Source: Pleurotus djamor (lineage: Eukaryota > Basidiomycota > Agaricomycetes > Agaricales > Pleurotaceae). Taken from it: DNA of 64,000 nt. Location: assembly GCA_029747585.1 (NCBI GenBank), contig JAPEVF010000044.1:62001-126000 (forward strand). The letters are read 5' to 3'. The translations under genes and the position numbers were made by a program. The notes below the pieces were generated by a model. That model worked only from the letters and a program-made list of their open reading frames with translations. It was not told the DNA's origin and did no database searches. This document shows positions 15,501-30,286 of this stretch, in pieces; the stretch's first letter is position 1, and every line of letters starts with the position of its first letter.

Positions 15501-18500
15501 AACGTCGGAAGAGAGCCGATGGCAATGAGCCAGTTGCTTCATATCACGCCCTCTCCCTGAAATCGCCAACTCAACCCTCAGCGCCCAAAACCCTTCATAA
15601 TACGCTTACTACCTTATCGACGCACTCAAGTGCTTATGACCATATGGACGACCTGCGACGGAAACTGCGATTCCGGATTTCTTTCCGCTCCTGGTATGAT
15701 CATTGGTTCGCGCCCTACGTCAAACAGTCAACACGTTGGGTCAACTTCCACAAGATCATATCCATCACCTGAACACGTTTATGCTCACTACATGTGGCTG
15801 GTTTCGTGAGCCCCCTCGCAACAATCGCAATTCCCGTCTCTGGACTCTTGCTTCTGCCGTGTCGTTCCTGAGTCCTTCGACAGACGAGATGATTAACTCT
15901 AATGTGGAGTCGAATCCTGCGTCGTGCGGTGCCTGCTCTTTCACCCCCTTCTTTCTCCATTGAGTTACTTTTGCCTTACCGTGGCCATTCTTCGGGTGGA
16001 AGATAAGATCTCATCTTCCCGTTTCCATCTTCCCAGCGCAAGAGCGATCTCTCTACAACGATACTGCCAATCACATCACCAACGCAAACGCCGTACCGCT
16101 CCACCATCCCTAGTTCACCAGAGATATCCACCATCATCACCACATTTCACGTACATACCTACGGACGAGAATGAGTGAAATTCACCGGTTCACCGCTCAG
16201 TACGCGAGGCACTTGCGGTATTGACGTGGCGGACCTCCGTAGTCAAGGAAATCGAACAAGTCCTCGAGGCGTTGCTTCTTGATTTCATGATCTCCAATTA
16301 TTGAGCGTCGTTGTGAGTACCTTTCGCTTCAATTATGCTGATTGGCCATTCAACGTTCAACATTTTGACTGACTGCTGCCTTTATACCTTCTAGATGGAT
16401 GCCAGAATGAACATTTTGATCCATTCAAATCAACTCAAGGACCTCTTATAATTCGTACACCCTTCTTCGCGTGCGAGCTGCATGGGTCAAGTTTCTCCCC
16501 GAGTCTTGGGTTCTACTTCCGCTTCGTGTCGGCGTGCCTGGATCCCGAGAAACGAAGACAACCAAGAGTACGCGAAGATGAATGATAATTAAACCTGTCT
16601 TTCTGTCTTCGGTGAGAAGACCGTTTTGATTGATTTTGTCCACAGATCATTCTTCATGATTAGTTTTCGCAGGAACCGACGTCAGTCCATTGTTCCAATG
16701 AATTATTTTCCCATGGATGCTCAAGCCTCAAGATCCTTTTGATGTAACGAAGTGTCTTCCGTGTTCGCTCTAAATCGAAACGGGATACGAGCTGTCCTTA
16801 CGGATAGGCTGCTTTTAACGTGGAATGGAGCTCTGTGATGTTGTCGCCACTCGTCAGTACTAGCCCCTAGTTGCTCGCTGCTATTGTACATCGGATCGCC
16901 ACTCCCAACCTTCTTCTGGATCTTCCCTACTTGACGAAATGATCACCCTACTCAAAGCTGTCCGGCTTCCAGAAACCCGACGAACCCGAAGCCGACTGTT
17001 CTGCTCTTCCCAAGTTCCATCCCCCCTGCAAGCCCCTCTTTCCTTTCTTACGTTTGAGAGGGTCACTTCAAGCTTCGACGTTTTATCCACTTCACTTCCT
17101 TTACCCTCCACCTCACATGAGCTTCGGTGACCGACGCTGTTCTCCATTCCTTCTTTGTCGCTGCCGCTCCGTGTTCATCGGTTCTTCTTAACCCTCGCCT
17201 ACCCTTCACCGGTACCACTTACTTTTGTGTTTTACATGTTACATACGGCCCCTGGAAGCGTCATAGATATTCGGTAAGCGAGCTCAGTCTATAACTCTCG
17301 GTGGTAATTTATTCCCATTCAATAGAGTACACTTATAACGGCTTTCTACGTTCCGTGCTCTTGTTTCCGAGGGGAAATTTCAGGGACGCAGGGTGTTGGC
17401 AATACCGCTCAGTATTGGTGGACACGATATCTACTAATCGATTCTTCGTCTGACTCCAAACGGCTGTGCTGGTAGCGCGTTTCCGAGTCGTTCCAAGGTT
17501 CTTATTCAAGTCTAGTCCTACTTACGTTGTCCCCGTTGCATGTAAGGTTAGATCCACTTGAATATGAATTTCGAATACCAGAACACGTTTGAGCCTTGGG
17601 CTGTTGGGCTTTCAGTGGGCTTTCAGTAATCCGGTCTCAATGCCAACGTAAGTGAGTACTTAGGATGAGCGCTGATCCCGGTTCATATCGAGAGCTCAGC
17701 GTCCCGCATCTCCATTCTTCAACCGCTTCTCGAGTTACCATCCATCTAGGAATCTCATCGATATCGTGCATTCCAACCAATATGATACGCATCACGCATC
17801 ACGTTCGTACTCAGGCTGTATATCTCTGCACGTATACTCCGAAGATGAAGAGATATGAACCCGAGATGTACTCCTAGGATATGGAAGGAACCTCGAGCGA
17901 GCTACACGAACATTGATCAAGAAGAATGCAATACATACATAGTACATAGATCAAGCTGGTTACGTTACGTGAAGCACTCGCATGGATACCACACATCCCC
18001 GAGATCCCCTTCTCCATCTACTTCCACTTCTCCTTTTCTCATTGAGATCACCCTCTCAATCACCTCTCTCCTACTTAAGTAATCAAGAAGAGAAGGTGGG
18101 GTCAACGTGGGGGAACTGGAAGGAAGCCGAAAAAGACAGTTATCTGTCAGGTGGGTGAATCTCAAGGAGAAGAAGAAGAAGTAGAGAAGCACGAGTTGGA
18201 GAGAAGTTGTGTTTTTGACGCGTTGACGTCGACGTCGATCTTTCGTGCATCATCCGTGTTGATAAGGGAGAACCCCTTTATCCTCCCTATCCCCTATTTC
18301 CCATTGAGCTGCCTCGAAGTCAAGGTGACAAGGTGACTACGCTGCTTGAGCTTGAGTCCTGCTCTCACACCAGCACAGCCAAAGGAACAATAGCATGATA
18401 GTGATAACAATAGTGATCATGCACGAAGGTAAGAATAGCGATTGCGGGTATATACAACAAATGTATCAGATGTACGATGGAATCATGTAGTAAAGATGTG

Positions 18501-18849
18501 ATGTACAAACGAGTGGACGGATAGGATTGGTGAGTCTGTACGTTCTAACTTTGGAGGGGAAGTCCGAGTTGTACAAACAAAGTTGAAAATGGAACAAAGG
18601 AGTGGGGACGTGAGTGGGACGTGAGTGATGTATGTAAGTATAAGTAAAAAGTGAGTGTATGGTATGGTAATTGATGGATGATGCGATTCGTTAGAGTAGA
18701 GGATGGTTACAGGCATGCGGAGTGGTGAAGCCCAAAATACGAGAAGAAACAGAGTGGATCACAGAGGGTAGGTACCCATGAACGAATGAACGGATGCGAA
18801 CAAGTGAAAACCAAAATATGAAAAACGAAAACGAAACAATGCGAACGAA
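12535..18849. other. Gene-poor 6.3 kb block
   Basis: No convincing gene was found. Open frames stay below about 140 codons and do not splice into a known family. Around 13.45-13.50 kb there is a short palindrome-like run (cttcggccttcgg, then cacctcacgacgaggtg). From 18.4 to 18.85 kb the sequence is rich in GAT/ATG-like repeats and is probably the 3' flank of the minus-strand gene that follows. Old transposon remnants are possible, but no terminal repeats or transposase motifs could be confirmed. Confidence 0.4.
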
Positions 18850-20346
18850 CTAGAAATCAATGAAGGACATCCCCTTCTTTCGTTCCTTCCTCGAGTCGTC
18901 GCTCTTCCTTTCACGCTTCCCCACACTTCCCAGCTCTCGTTCGAAGTCTAGATCAAAATCCATGAACGTCAACGACTCAAGCCGCAGCTCGAGTCGTGGT
19001 GGGCGTTCAGGTTGAGCTTCGGGTTCTTTCCGGGAAGTTTTACGTCTTCGATGTGGTGGGGGTTGCGGTTGGGTATGTAATTGTGGTTGTGATTGGGAGG
19101 CGTGCATGTAGGTAGAAAGAGAGGTAGTATGAAGTGGTGGTGGTTGTACAGATCTCGTTCGCGTTGAAGTAGATTTCGACGAAGACGAGGGGGTCAGATG
19201 GATCCACGAAGAGCCCGCAGAGACGTCCCTTCCTCTTCCTGAACGAGAACGCGGATAAACAGGTGATGGAGGCGGTGATGACGAAGACAAAGGGAGCGGA
19301 GAGATAATATCCATCTGTTCATCAGCCTCATCTTCCTCTACGTCCGCCCCATTTCCGCCATCATCATCATCATCATCATCAACCTCGTATTCATCGTCGT
19401 CATCATCATCTGACCAAGCACTGCTCAACCCGCCCATACCACCAGACGAAGAAGTAGAAGCAGATGATGTTGATGAAGAAGCTGAATGAAAACTAGGGGT
19501 AGGTGAATTTGGGAGTTTGGTGGTCGCAGTAGTTTGTGATGGGTACAACAACAAAGGTCGAAGTGGCAGTGATGATGATGGTGATGGTGAGAGGACAATG
19601 ATACCCTTTTGTTTATCGTCGTCGTAGTCCTCGGACGATAAAGACGAAGGGGAAGTCGGGGAGGTCGGTAAGGAGGTCGGTAGCGGTTTGAACTTGGGTG
19701 GTGGGGTGGTTTGTTCTTTCACGGCCTGATCCTTCTCCAGAGTAACAGTCTTCTCAGACTGTTGCTTCCGCGGTTTCCTCTGGATAATATGCAGGTCCGA
19801 GCGTCCGTCTGCAACGAGATCTACACCGCGTCTGCCTTCGAGTGACGCGAGGGCATCCGCACGCATACAAGTCCTGTAGCCTGTTGAGACCGTCGACAAT
19901 GAAGTTCGCGGGTTGCGTGGGTTGTATTTGCGTTTAAGAGAGGGAAAATGCGACAACAAAGGGATCGCTGGTGGTGGTGGCGGCGATTGCTGATGCGTGA
20001 GGGACGTTGGCAGCGATGGGAGTGGTGGGAGCGGCGGCAACGACGGGGGCAAGGGGAACGACAGCGACAGCGAGGAGGATTTACGAGACGGGGTCGTCGT
20101 TCTGCGGGTGCGGATGGTGCTGCGAGTGCTCTCAGACGCCAAGTCTAGGGAGAGGAATGAGCGCAGATGACGCGCGTGTTCTTCTCCGTCGTCGTACTCG
20201 CCGTCGAGCTCGGGGTCGCGCTCACCGTCATGCTCGTTGTCGACGAGTTGCGGCGGGGTGGAGACGAGGAAGCCGGACGTGAAGAAGGGCGAGTAGGGCG
20301 ACTGAGGGAAAGTCATCAGCGGTTTGAGAGAAAGCGTCGAGGTCAA
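18850..20346 (-). CDS. Intronless disordered Ser/Pro/Asp-rich protein
   Basis: One uninterrupted frame of 498 codons, far longer than chance in this window. It starts MTSTLSLKPLMTFPQSPYSP. Composition is extreme: Pro/Ser/Leu-rich blocks around residues 95-130, Ser-rich stretches, a run of Asp (coded by the GAT/GAC repeat near 19360-19415) around residues 310-330, and a basic C-terminal third with an RRRKTSRKEPE patch. Two short hydrophobic segments stand out, an N-terminal PYSPFFTSGFLVSTPP and a C-terminal LTFMDFDLDFEREL, and could be binding motifs. Almost all of it should be disordered, so a regulatory or scaffold role is more likely than an enzyme, but this is inference. No family recognised. 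Lack of introns is unusual beside its neighbours. Confidence 0.65.
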   Translation of the reverse strand: MTSTLSLKPLMTFPQSPYSPFFTSGFLVSTPPQLVDNEHDGERDPELDGEYDDGEEHARHLRSFLSLDLASESTRSTIRTRRTTTPSRKSSSLSLSFPLPPSLPPLPPLPSLPTSLTHQQSPPPPPAIPLLSHFPSLKRKYNPRNPRTSLSTVSTGYRTCMRADALASLEGRRGVDLVADGRSDLHIIQRKPRKQQSEKTVTLEKDQAVKEQTTPPPKFKPLPTSLPTSPTSPSSLSSEDYDDDKQKGIIVLSPSPSSSLPLRPLLLYPSQTTATTKLPNSPTPSFHSASSSTSSASTSSSGGMGGLSSAWSDDDDDDEYEVDDDDDDDGGNGADVEEDEADEQMDIISPLPLSSSSPPPSPVYPRSRSGRGRDVSAGSSWIHLTPSSSSKSTSTRTRSVQPPPLHTTSLSTYMHASQSQPQLHTQPQPPPHRRRKTSRKEPEAQPERPPRLELRLESLTFMDFDLDFERELGSVGKRERKSDDSRKERKKGMSFIDF

Positions 20347-23300
20347 CTTTCGACCTGGCCCTTTATATTATGTTAACTCCTTCAGATCCAAGATCACCCA
20401 TTTTATTTATTTACTTATTTATTTATTTACCCAATTTCAGGTCTTCAGGTCCCGCTTCACGAAAACGTGGCCGCCTGACAACAGCCCTTCTCCAATTTAA
20501 TTTTGATCGACGCCTCCTTCGGTTTGCTTCTCGGCGCCGTAAAGGCAAGTACAACAACAACGATGGCCTCGAGAACAAGGTGCCCTGTTGAACGCCCACA
20601 TATCTTTTCCGAGAACAACATATCTGATTAAGACATAAATACCACCACTCCCTCGAGTTACGCCTCTTGGACCCACACCAGAAAATTGTCACCGCACGGT
20701 ACATACATCTTCCCCAACGCAATATCGTTTGTCGCCGTCATATATCGGACGATATTAATGAGGGGTTGAGTGTACGTATGACATCGGCGATCGGAGCGGA
20801 TGCAAAAAAATCAAGCATCACTGAAGACACGGTCAAGCGTCAAGTGCCCGGGGAAAACGACAGGTTCGGTTTTTCAAGGGGAAAGTGGCAGAGGAAGAGG
20901 GGAGGCCGAGAGGGGGAGGGGAGNACTCATATTGGCAACCGGGGACTCAGACATGCGACGACGTCGACCTGTCAACTTACTGTGCAAAGAGTCACCCCGG
21001 TCCGCCTCATGTCCTTGACATTTGGGAGAAAAAACATGGCGAAATCACACCAACCGAATCCCCAAGGCTTTCGGCATGTCAGTTTGCAGTATACGTGGGG
21101 ATGGGGTTGGAAGAATTACTTTGCAATGATATACCGACACCCATGGGAATCGTTGATGTGTGATGTTTCATCACTTTTGACCGCACAGTACGAGTCGAGT
21201 ACATGAAAACCGAGGCCGTTTCCCTCTTCTCCTCCGGCAACCTAAGCATCGGACGATGACCACGGGGAATTTTTACTCATGTCGTTTTTCACGTCGCCAC
21301 CTCCCTCAATACCTGTTCAATACTTCCCCCAATATTGCGCCCCTCTGACGTCGGTGATCGGCACGGAAGTAAAATTTGATCAAGGGGTGTTATTAGGAGA
21401 GGAGGGCCAGGGGGAACTCCGTATCATATGGTTTTTTCGCCTAGCAAGAGGTGGTTAACTCTGTGGGCTTACGCATAACCGACGTTCGATCCCCATTCTT
21501 TGTAGTAACACCTTGGAGTCAGTGTCAACCTGGTAATATACGGCGAACATCGAAGGATTAGATAGAACTGCTACACCTTTGACTCCCCTTTGGAGGAATC
21601 GACCTCAATGCCCATAGCCCAGCGAAATCCGTGCGGAAGGCCTCATACCCCAGACACTACTCCGGTGGAATGAGGCGAGAAACAGAAACATTGGGGAGAA
21701 CAGAAGAATCACACACGCACACAAGGCGCGCATGCGTTGAAAAGAACCCCAGAAGAAAAAGGGGAAACGGACAGGCAGGAAGGCAAGGCAAAGGTTCATC
21801 ACCAGAGAGATATGGATGGGGTCAATGCAGCAATAATGAGTGATAACATACGCGATCATCTGTTGATTCTTCCAGACGAAACGGAGTTTGCGGTCCGTTG
21901 CCTCATGTATTATAGACATCCAAGGGCAAGAGAACTTTGCACTTTACTCCGCCTATGAAGAATATGCACGCCACTTCAGTCGTCCATAAGGACATAATGC
22001 ATCGTGTCCACTGCGAAGTAAAGTCAGCCACGGCGACCGGGCGAAAGACATCGATATTACCCATCAATCACAGTGATTGCAAGGCCAATGCAATGTTGCT
22101 GTTTGAGGGGGAGGGGGAGTCGAGACTGTTCAAGGGGAGAAAGCAGGCCGACGACTACTTAGCTTCGAGGGCCCTTATTGAATGGGGCGACTGGAGTGGT
22201 TATCAACAGCAAAGATAAAGGTAGAAGAATCACACACACATATACGAACGCGGAGGAGAAGGCAACCAAGGAATGTTCGATACAAAGAACCAGGCTAGAT
22301 CTGGGGTACTAGGAGGGGCGCGGCGGCGGGGGAAGTGCGCACATCAACAAAGTGTCAGTTACTATAACGTACGGTTAGGGATGGGGCCAACGCTGGCCAA
22401 TGCGATTATCATAACAGAGTGGTACTAGTAACGCACCATCAAATGGTGATTCTTCGAGACAGAGACGGCGTTTACGGTTCTACAGACCGCGGTACCTCGA
22501 GACGCTGTACTCCCTTGATGCGTGCTAGGCACAAACCTTGCAGCCAACCACGTCGCGGACATGTGAGCAAGAAGACACCAACCAAGAAGACCAACCCACC
22601 TCCAAAATTTCCAACAGCGAAAACAAATTACAAGAACGACCACTCTCCCGAAATACGCACACTCGAAGATATACCCCACCATGCAAACCTTGATCCACAA
22701 CCTACGAAAAATCATACAAATGTCAGAAATGTCAAAACATTGACATGTCAACCACTGGAAAATCACATACCTCCAGCTCATTTGGATGGGATGTCCGTTT
22801 GGTAGGTCAGTTGAGTTGCCGGCTTGCTTCGAACCCTTTTTCATGATCTGCGGTGGCTATACGGTGCGCTTGATCCTCGGATGTAAGTAGAAGCCGCCAT
22901 ATTCTCGAAGAAAGACTTGAGGAGATGCATGTAAAGGGAAGACAGTGGATGTTAGGTGATAGTATTTTCAAGCGAGAGCCTCAGTCGCGTGAGGGCCAAT
23001 TCACTCAAAGGCGCCACTTCGGCCCGAGGACAAGAATGGATGGAGGGATCTTACATCTTCTGTAAACGGTAAACAGACTCCATCCGTCTTAGAAAAATGC
23101 CAACACTGTACGACTCACTGTAAGTCACCGAAGACACGGAAAGAGCAAGAAATGAAGCGAAAAACAAAAGAGATAACGCCAGTCCAGGGACGAACGGCAA
23201 TATTGCTACTACGTCATTATTGACGCGTTCCGGACCGATAATCATGCTTGAAGAAAGCAACCATCCTCCGTGAACCCTTCCGCGGAACCTTCGAAAGGTT

Positions 23301-24821
23301 TATCCGGAATTCCTGCGGGACTAAAAGCGTCTTGGTCTCTCGGGTCTAAAAGGATGGACGACTTAGCTTTGTTAGGGCTGCTAAGCCTAGGTCTGATAGT
23401 GTTATCTGAAAAAGCCTAAAANTTTCAGGGAATAAGGGCGCCCGGTTGTTTTGGGGCGGACGGCGAGACAGGGAGGGACTTGGAGGTTTGTAAGGAATCA
23501 GGTTGGCGTCCCACAACGGAAGTACGGAAACACGGAAGGAGTGCGCCAAGCCTTGTCGATTACCGCTGTACCAAAAGCCGTATGCAAGTCGAAACATGCC
23601 AGCTCTTTCGTTCGATGCGCATCTCGTCACTTGAGTGGATGCTACGAGGACGTGGCATCCTGCCTCCGACCGAGTGGTAACTGAACTGATCGTTTCTCCG
23701 TCGGAGCCTGTACGTATGAGAGACGATAAGAATAGCTATTAGATGGAGTCTATTAGACGCGATAAAGTAACGTACTTATATAAGCCGTGGACATACGTAG
23801 TAGCTGGGACTCACCCGGTCGGTAGCCGGAAGTATTTGCTAAGGTGCTTCCTGTATCCATATGTCCAGAAGGTTAGGTAGGTATTTTCCGAGAAACGGAA
23901 ATATGGTAAACCGCTCAGCGCCACAGATAGATGAAAGGGACTTAGAAGCAACGAAACACTTACAGAGCACATAGCATAGAAACATATCAAAAAGACGTCA
24001 GAAGCAAACAACTACACGGCATTTCATGAACCCCGCCATGATCGAGTCGTCTTATTTGTCTTTTGTCTTCTCTAATCTCTTTCGCCACAACCTGGGTGAA
24101 AGAGCACCTGGTTGACATGTCAGCACTGCTTTGATGGTTTGTTGATGGTGCCAGAGATCAAGGATTCTAAGACACAGCAAGACATACATCACTAACCACT
24201 GAGGCGTTAAGCTTCAAGGCCATCAAAATAAGGGTACAATACCCTGCATTTGGGGTTCTTACTTGTGATGTGAGCGCTCTGTGTGTATGAACGTGAAGCT
24301 TCCATCTTCCATGCGGCTGAAACTATGCGAGCGTGGGTCAAGTTGACAACCACAACGTGTCTCCATTGAAGATTCCAACCAGGCGTACTGTTCGAGGGTT
24401 CGGTGTGATTGACCAGACCCTGGTACCGCTGGCGTTGGTTTTGATGAATGGCGCAGTGACCATATGCTCGTTCTCGGATAGAAAGGATACATTTTCTGAT
24501 GGACTTCAACGAGGGACTTTGAAGGGTTATGAGCTTAGTGACACGATCGATTGGAGGCGCGGCTTCTGCAGGGAGCGTTACATGGAAAGCAATGAACTTG
24601 CTTGCTAAGATCATGTTTCACCTTCAGTAGTTCGGAGTGGGAAGGGAGAAAGGGGCTGAATAGGAAGCATGCGCTCGGGTCGCTCGGTTGATGCATCGAG
24701 AGGTAGCTCCACAAAAATGGTAATTCAATCGAGACAAAAGAACGAACACGAGATCCTCAATTCCGTACTGATGTTGATACAAAGGAACACGAACTATGAA
24801 GGTTGTCTTTGACAAATTAAT
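20347..24821. other. Gene-poor 4.5 kb block
   Basis: No gene is recognised. An A/T-rich repeat of TTTA/TTAT units lies near 20400-20430, upstream of the minus-strand 498-codon gene. A minus-strand frame at 22425-22844 and another at 23051-23260, the latter with one hydrophobic segment of about 25 residues, could be exons of a small gene but do not join into anything familiar. Purine-rich, G-rich runs are common between 20.9 and 22.3 kb. Confidence 0.4.
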
Positions 24822-26684
<1,863 letters not shown>

Positions 26685-26733
26685 GAATGGTAAGACTGGG
26701 AGGTCTATGGGCTTTCCATGACAAAGGCTACCC

Positions 26734-26740
26734 TTTTATA
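26734..26740 (-). promoter_or_regulatory. TATA box of third peroxidase
   Basis: TATAAAA on the minus strand, 50 bases before the ATG at 26684, preceded by a CGCG motif. Confidence 0.75.
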
Positions 26741-28079
26741 CGCGCAGAGGTAACGGTGCTATCCAATCGGCGACGAATTTGAGCTGTTGAACGAACCTCG
26801 AGTCCGAAAAGACATACAAAGCACTTTCCGAGCAGACGTGGACGTGAGAGGGAAGACAGTTTATTTACGGCTTTATCCCATCGGCTTGGTTAGAAAAAGA
26901 GCACAGGTGTGAATCCAAAATGCGCAGCGGGGGACAAACAAACTCACAGTAGATGTACTAGGATGTATATCCAACCCTTTCTGTAGATGGGAATTATACC
27001 ACTGTGGCAGGAGAGTTCACCAAAGGCCTTCAAGTGGCCCCAAAGGTACGGGTGCGATGTAAGCTATGTATTTGAACGTTTGAACTTCCATGGAGTAGGG
27101 TAGTCGGAGCGGCCAGTTACCGTGGTCGCGTTCAGTGCATATTCTCGAAGGGTTGAGAATACTGGCATGTACACGCAGCAAATCTCTCTGGAGTTTAGAT
27201 GGGAAAACCTCAGTGTTAGGATAAAACCCTCGGATTGGAGCTGGGGGGAGCGTTGAAATGTAATGGACTCGCTCTGATTGGATGGAGGACCCGGTCGTTG
27301 GAGACTCGAGGCATCAATACTTCAAGCCAAATCCATGTCTCCGGAATGCGTGGAAGATTATCAGAGTCATCCTGTAGCGAAAACATGCACAGGCAGACAG
27401 ACAGACAGAATTACTTCGTTCAGGAACAAGGAATCGAATGAGGGACACGGATGGAGACCTAAGAATGGACAATAAGCACAAGCCGAACTTGGATCAAAGA
27501 TCCAGAGAATACTTAGCTTGTGCACACGACGATGCCGGCATGCCGCACATCCTCCACGCTGATAACAGGATTGGAACGGACTGTCTAGCCATCGGGACCG
27601 AGTCACGGTTCCAAAGGTTTCGAGGGCTTAAGAAGTGCTTGCACGTCACACGTTTCTCGATGGGCTGAGTGACAAGCTAAGGATGTGCATCGACTTAGAC
27701 AACAGAGACGACAGTGTGGATCGACGCTTTCCGCGAAGGTACACGGTAACCCAACGAAGTGGATGCTTGTGATCTGACGCTGAGGCACAGAGAAGTGATA
27801 CTTCTTAGGCTTGCCGTCGGTTCCAGTGATCTGGGAGCCCTTCGCATTGACGATGACACTCCCTACCAGGAAGTTCGGGTAAATCCAAAACCGGGGTCGC
27901 GATGGATTTGAAAAATACTCATGGCCGCGTTGTCAGAGGATGTTACAGAAATGCAAGTTGATCCACTGCAATTCATAGCGATACAAAATGGCGAAGGTAT
28001 AAATATATTCCTAAATAGATAAACCAGATTGAGCCTGGCGTTGCGAAGCGAAGGACGACGGTTTACCTCAGTAGATAAA
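26741..28079. other. Intergenic, no gene seen
   Basis: Promoter side of the third peroxidase, then unassigned sequence. A run of CAGA repeats lies near 27393-27410. No domain-bearing frame was found on either strand. Confidence 0.4.
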
Positions 28080-30033
28080 TTATGATCGTCGTCCGCTCAA
28101 CATTCCTAGCAATCCAGATACTACGTTAGACGGAGCGTGCTGCTGCGCATTTGAATTCAATGCCCCAGTATTGTGATGGGATTGATTTGGAGGAGGGGGT
28201 GGATGTTGCCCTTGCCATCCTTGACCGTAGCTGGGGTATGATTGGTTGTAGTTTGGTTGTCCCGGTGGGTACGGCGGGCGTGGTGGTGGCGCATAAGCAC
28301 CATAGAAACTCTGAGCATAATTCNGGGTTCGTGGCTTGCCAATTGGCGGGGGGTGCTGTGGTAGAGGAACTGGGTTTCGAGGATGCTTTGTGATGGCTTG
28401 ATGAAGGACGAGATGAGGGCGGGCTTGATTTACTTGGTCGTGTAAGACGATTGGGCTTCGGGGCGTTTGCGGGAGGGGAGGTATCTTTGCTGGGACCGGC
28501 AACAGGTGGGGGTGTTTGAGCTATTCTCAAAGTCGCGAGGTGAGAGTATTATCATCACTGGAGGTAGCGATGCAGACCTTTGCGCTCCTCCTTCTGGCTC
28601 TTCTTCTCTTTCTTCTCCCGCTCTTTGCGCTCTTTGCGCTCCTTTTCTTCCTTTTTCTCCCTCTCCTTCCGCTCTTTCTCTTCCTGCTTACTCTCCTTCC
28701 CATGTTTATCTGGAAGCGACGATTTTGGCTGTAGTTCCGGCATAGGTATCTTGCTCATGTGAATCGTAAGGCTATTCGGGGGAGTGTACTTGTTCGAATT
28801 TGCCTTATCGTCGTCATCCAGTTTGATACGTCTCGGCCCCTTATTTACGGTCTTGATCGTATCATATAGAACATACTGATGGATCTCATCCTCGATGCCT
28901 AAGAAGCGGTTTAGTGAGAAGACTAGATTCTGTGGCGAACCGGTATCACTCACCAGCCTTATGCCGGACCCGCTTAGTTTGTTCCATCACTTGCACGACC
29001 TTGGGAACCTGTTCGGCACCAGCTGAACGGATGGTAATGAAGAGGATGGCATCATCCTAATTGGTAGTTGTGAGTTTACGGAGCGTGGCAGCACAAGAGT
29101 GATATACGGACCTGCAGCAGCTGATGACAATATTCACCATATTCCTCTATGGTACCCTCTTCTTCAACGGTCACCTCATTATATTCGCCTTTGATTGCCT
29201 GAATCTCAGCTATCCTATCCACTCCAGTCTTCGGGGCGGGTTTGGGTGGAGGAACAGGTGGGCCATCCGTGGCAGGCGGTGTCCCTTCAGAAACAGTCCG
29301 TCGCACACCAAACAACGAAGCTGACGGTGCTTCGGGGTCTTTGGGTGTATGATATGCCTCGTTCGCATCGTGGAACGTCAGCAAAGCCGTGAGCATCACA
29401 ATCTCGAGGCCCTTCCTATCGTCGATGTCAAACCTGCCGAGGGTGTCACTTTTTATCCTAACAAACGACAGACTCATATGTTACTCACCGATTGAGGTTG
29501 TAATCCAATATCTGTATCGTAGATGTCTTCAACCGTCCAGCTGGCTCCTTCGTAACCGCGACCAGGACCGGAGGATCTGGTTTCCTCAGAAGGTAGCATT
29601 CTTCCCGCTTCCACTCAAACTCGTGTCTGAGATGAATGATGAATTTGCCAGTGGTCGGCGATCAAGAAGCATCACTCACTCTCCCCACTTGAAGTTCCAT
29701 CTAAACGATAACGTGCCCGTATACTTCAATTCCACAATCTGCGTAGGATTGCATAGTTCAAGCACCTTGGCTTTGCTCGTGCTTGCAGGTGCCGTGACCG
29801 TTATAAGGAGTGATTCAGACGAGGGATCTGCGAAATACGGTCACCTTGATGAAGTCAAGAGAAAGAAGTGCGAAATATATTTACACACCATAAACTTCGA
29901 CCTTGTAACCCGAATCCGGCACCCGCTGTTTCCGATAATGCATAACGCCCGCTGGGTCGACTAGATCGATTACATTTGGGTCATCTTTGTTGGGTGTCAC
30001 CACCAAGGTGAACAAGTTCTTGTCCAAGCTCAT
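28080..30033 (-). CDS. Conserved basidiomycete protein, function unknown
   Basis: Multi-exon gene starting at the ATG at 30033 (MSLDKNLFTLVVTPNK). The N-terminal 130 or so residues read as a beta-rich module: VIDLVDPAGVMHYRKQR, GYKVEVY, then a WKFKW..EFEWKREECYLLRKPDPPVLVAV segment. This resembles the tubby-like barrels of many fungal proteins, but that is only an impression. A middle part (FDIDDRKGLEIVMLTALL, later IEDEIHQYVLYDTI) is followed by a strongly charged Lys/Glu coiled-coil stretch near 28570-28700 and a Pro/Gln/Tyr-rich tail ending GLLGMLSGRRS. An N at 28324 sits where the reading frame changes between two Pro-rich frames, so it may hide a missing or extra base. I believe similar proteins occur widely in Agaricomycetes. 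It lies head-to-tail with the Dsc1 gene. No function is assigned. Confidence 0.65.
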
Positions 30034-30286
30034 GAATCGAAGAGATGATGGAAATGGTAGAGTGACAAGTGGTCTGTCCAGACCACTGTCGACGGAGGTA
30101 TATAATGTACCTAGCACAGCCACGATACTTGTTGAAACTGCGGGGCGGTCGCGAAATGCCTTCCATTCACACTGCGGCTCTAAGGCCGAGATGAAACATG
30201 AGTCCAAGAAAATCATCCATCCTGTAGTACATGCGCTAGTAGCAAGAATTGTATAAATACCAAAGCAAAGCAACTGGATCAAAGAA

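Noticed and set aside
19948..20282. Arg/Gly/Trp-rich plus-strand frames
   Set aside because: Antisense of the Pro/Ser-rich part of the intronless 498-codon gene.
21440..21510. Possible tRNA-like T-loop (GTTCGATCC)
   Set aside because: Flanking bases do not pair into T, anticodon or acceptor stems.
22425..22844. Minus-strand Cys/Trp-rich frame
   Set aside because: No joinable exons, no known family, and the Cys pattern does not match the Cys-rich protein at 55.5 kb.
24207..24614. Minus-strand frame of 135 codons near the third peroxidase
   Set aside because: No domain, no splice partners, and position fits the peroxidase 3' flank.
28516..28762. Leu/Phe-rich plus-strand frames resembling membrane segments
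   Set aside because: They are the antisense reading of the Lys/Glu-rich coiled coil of the minus-strand gene.
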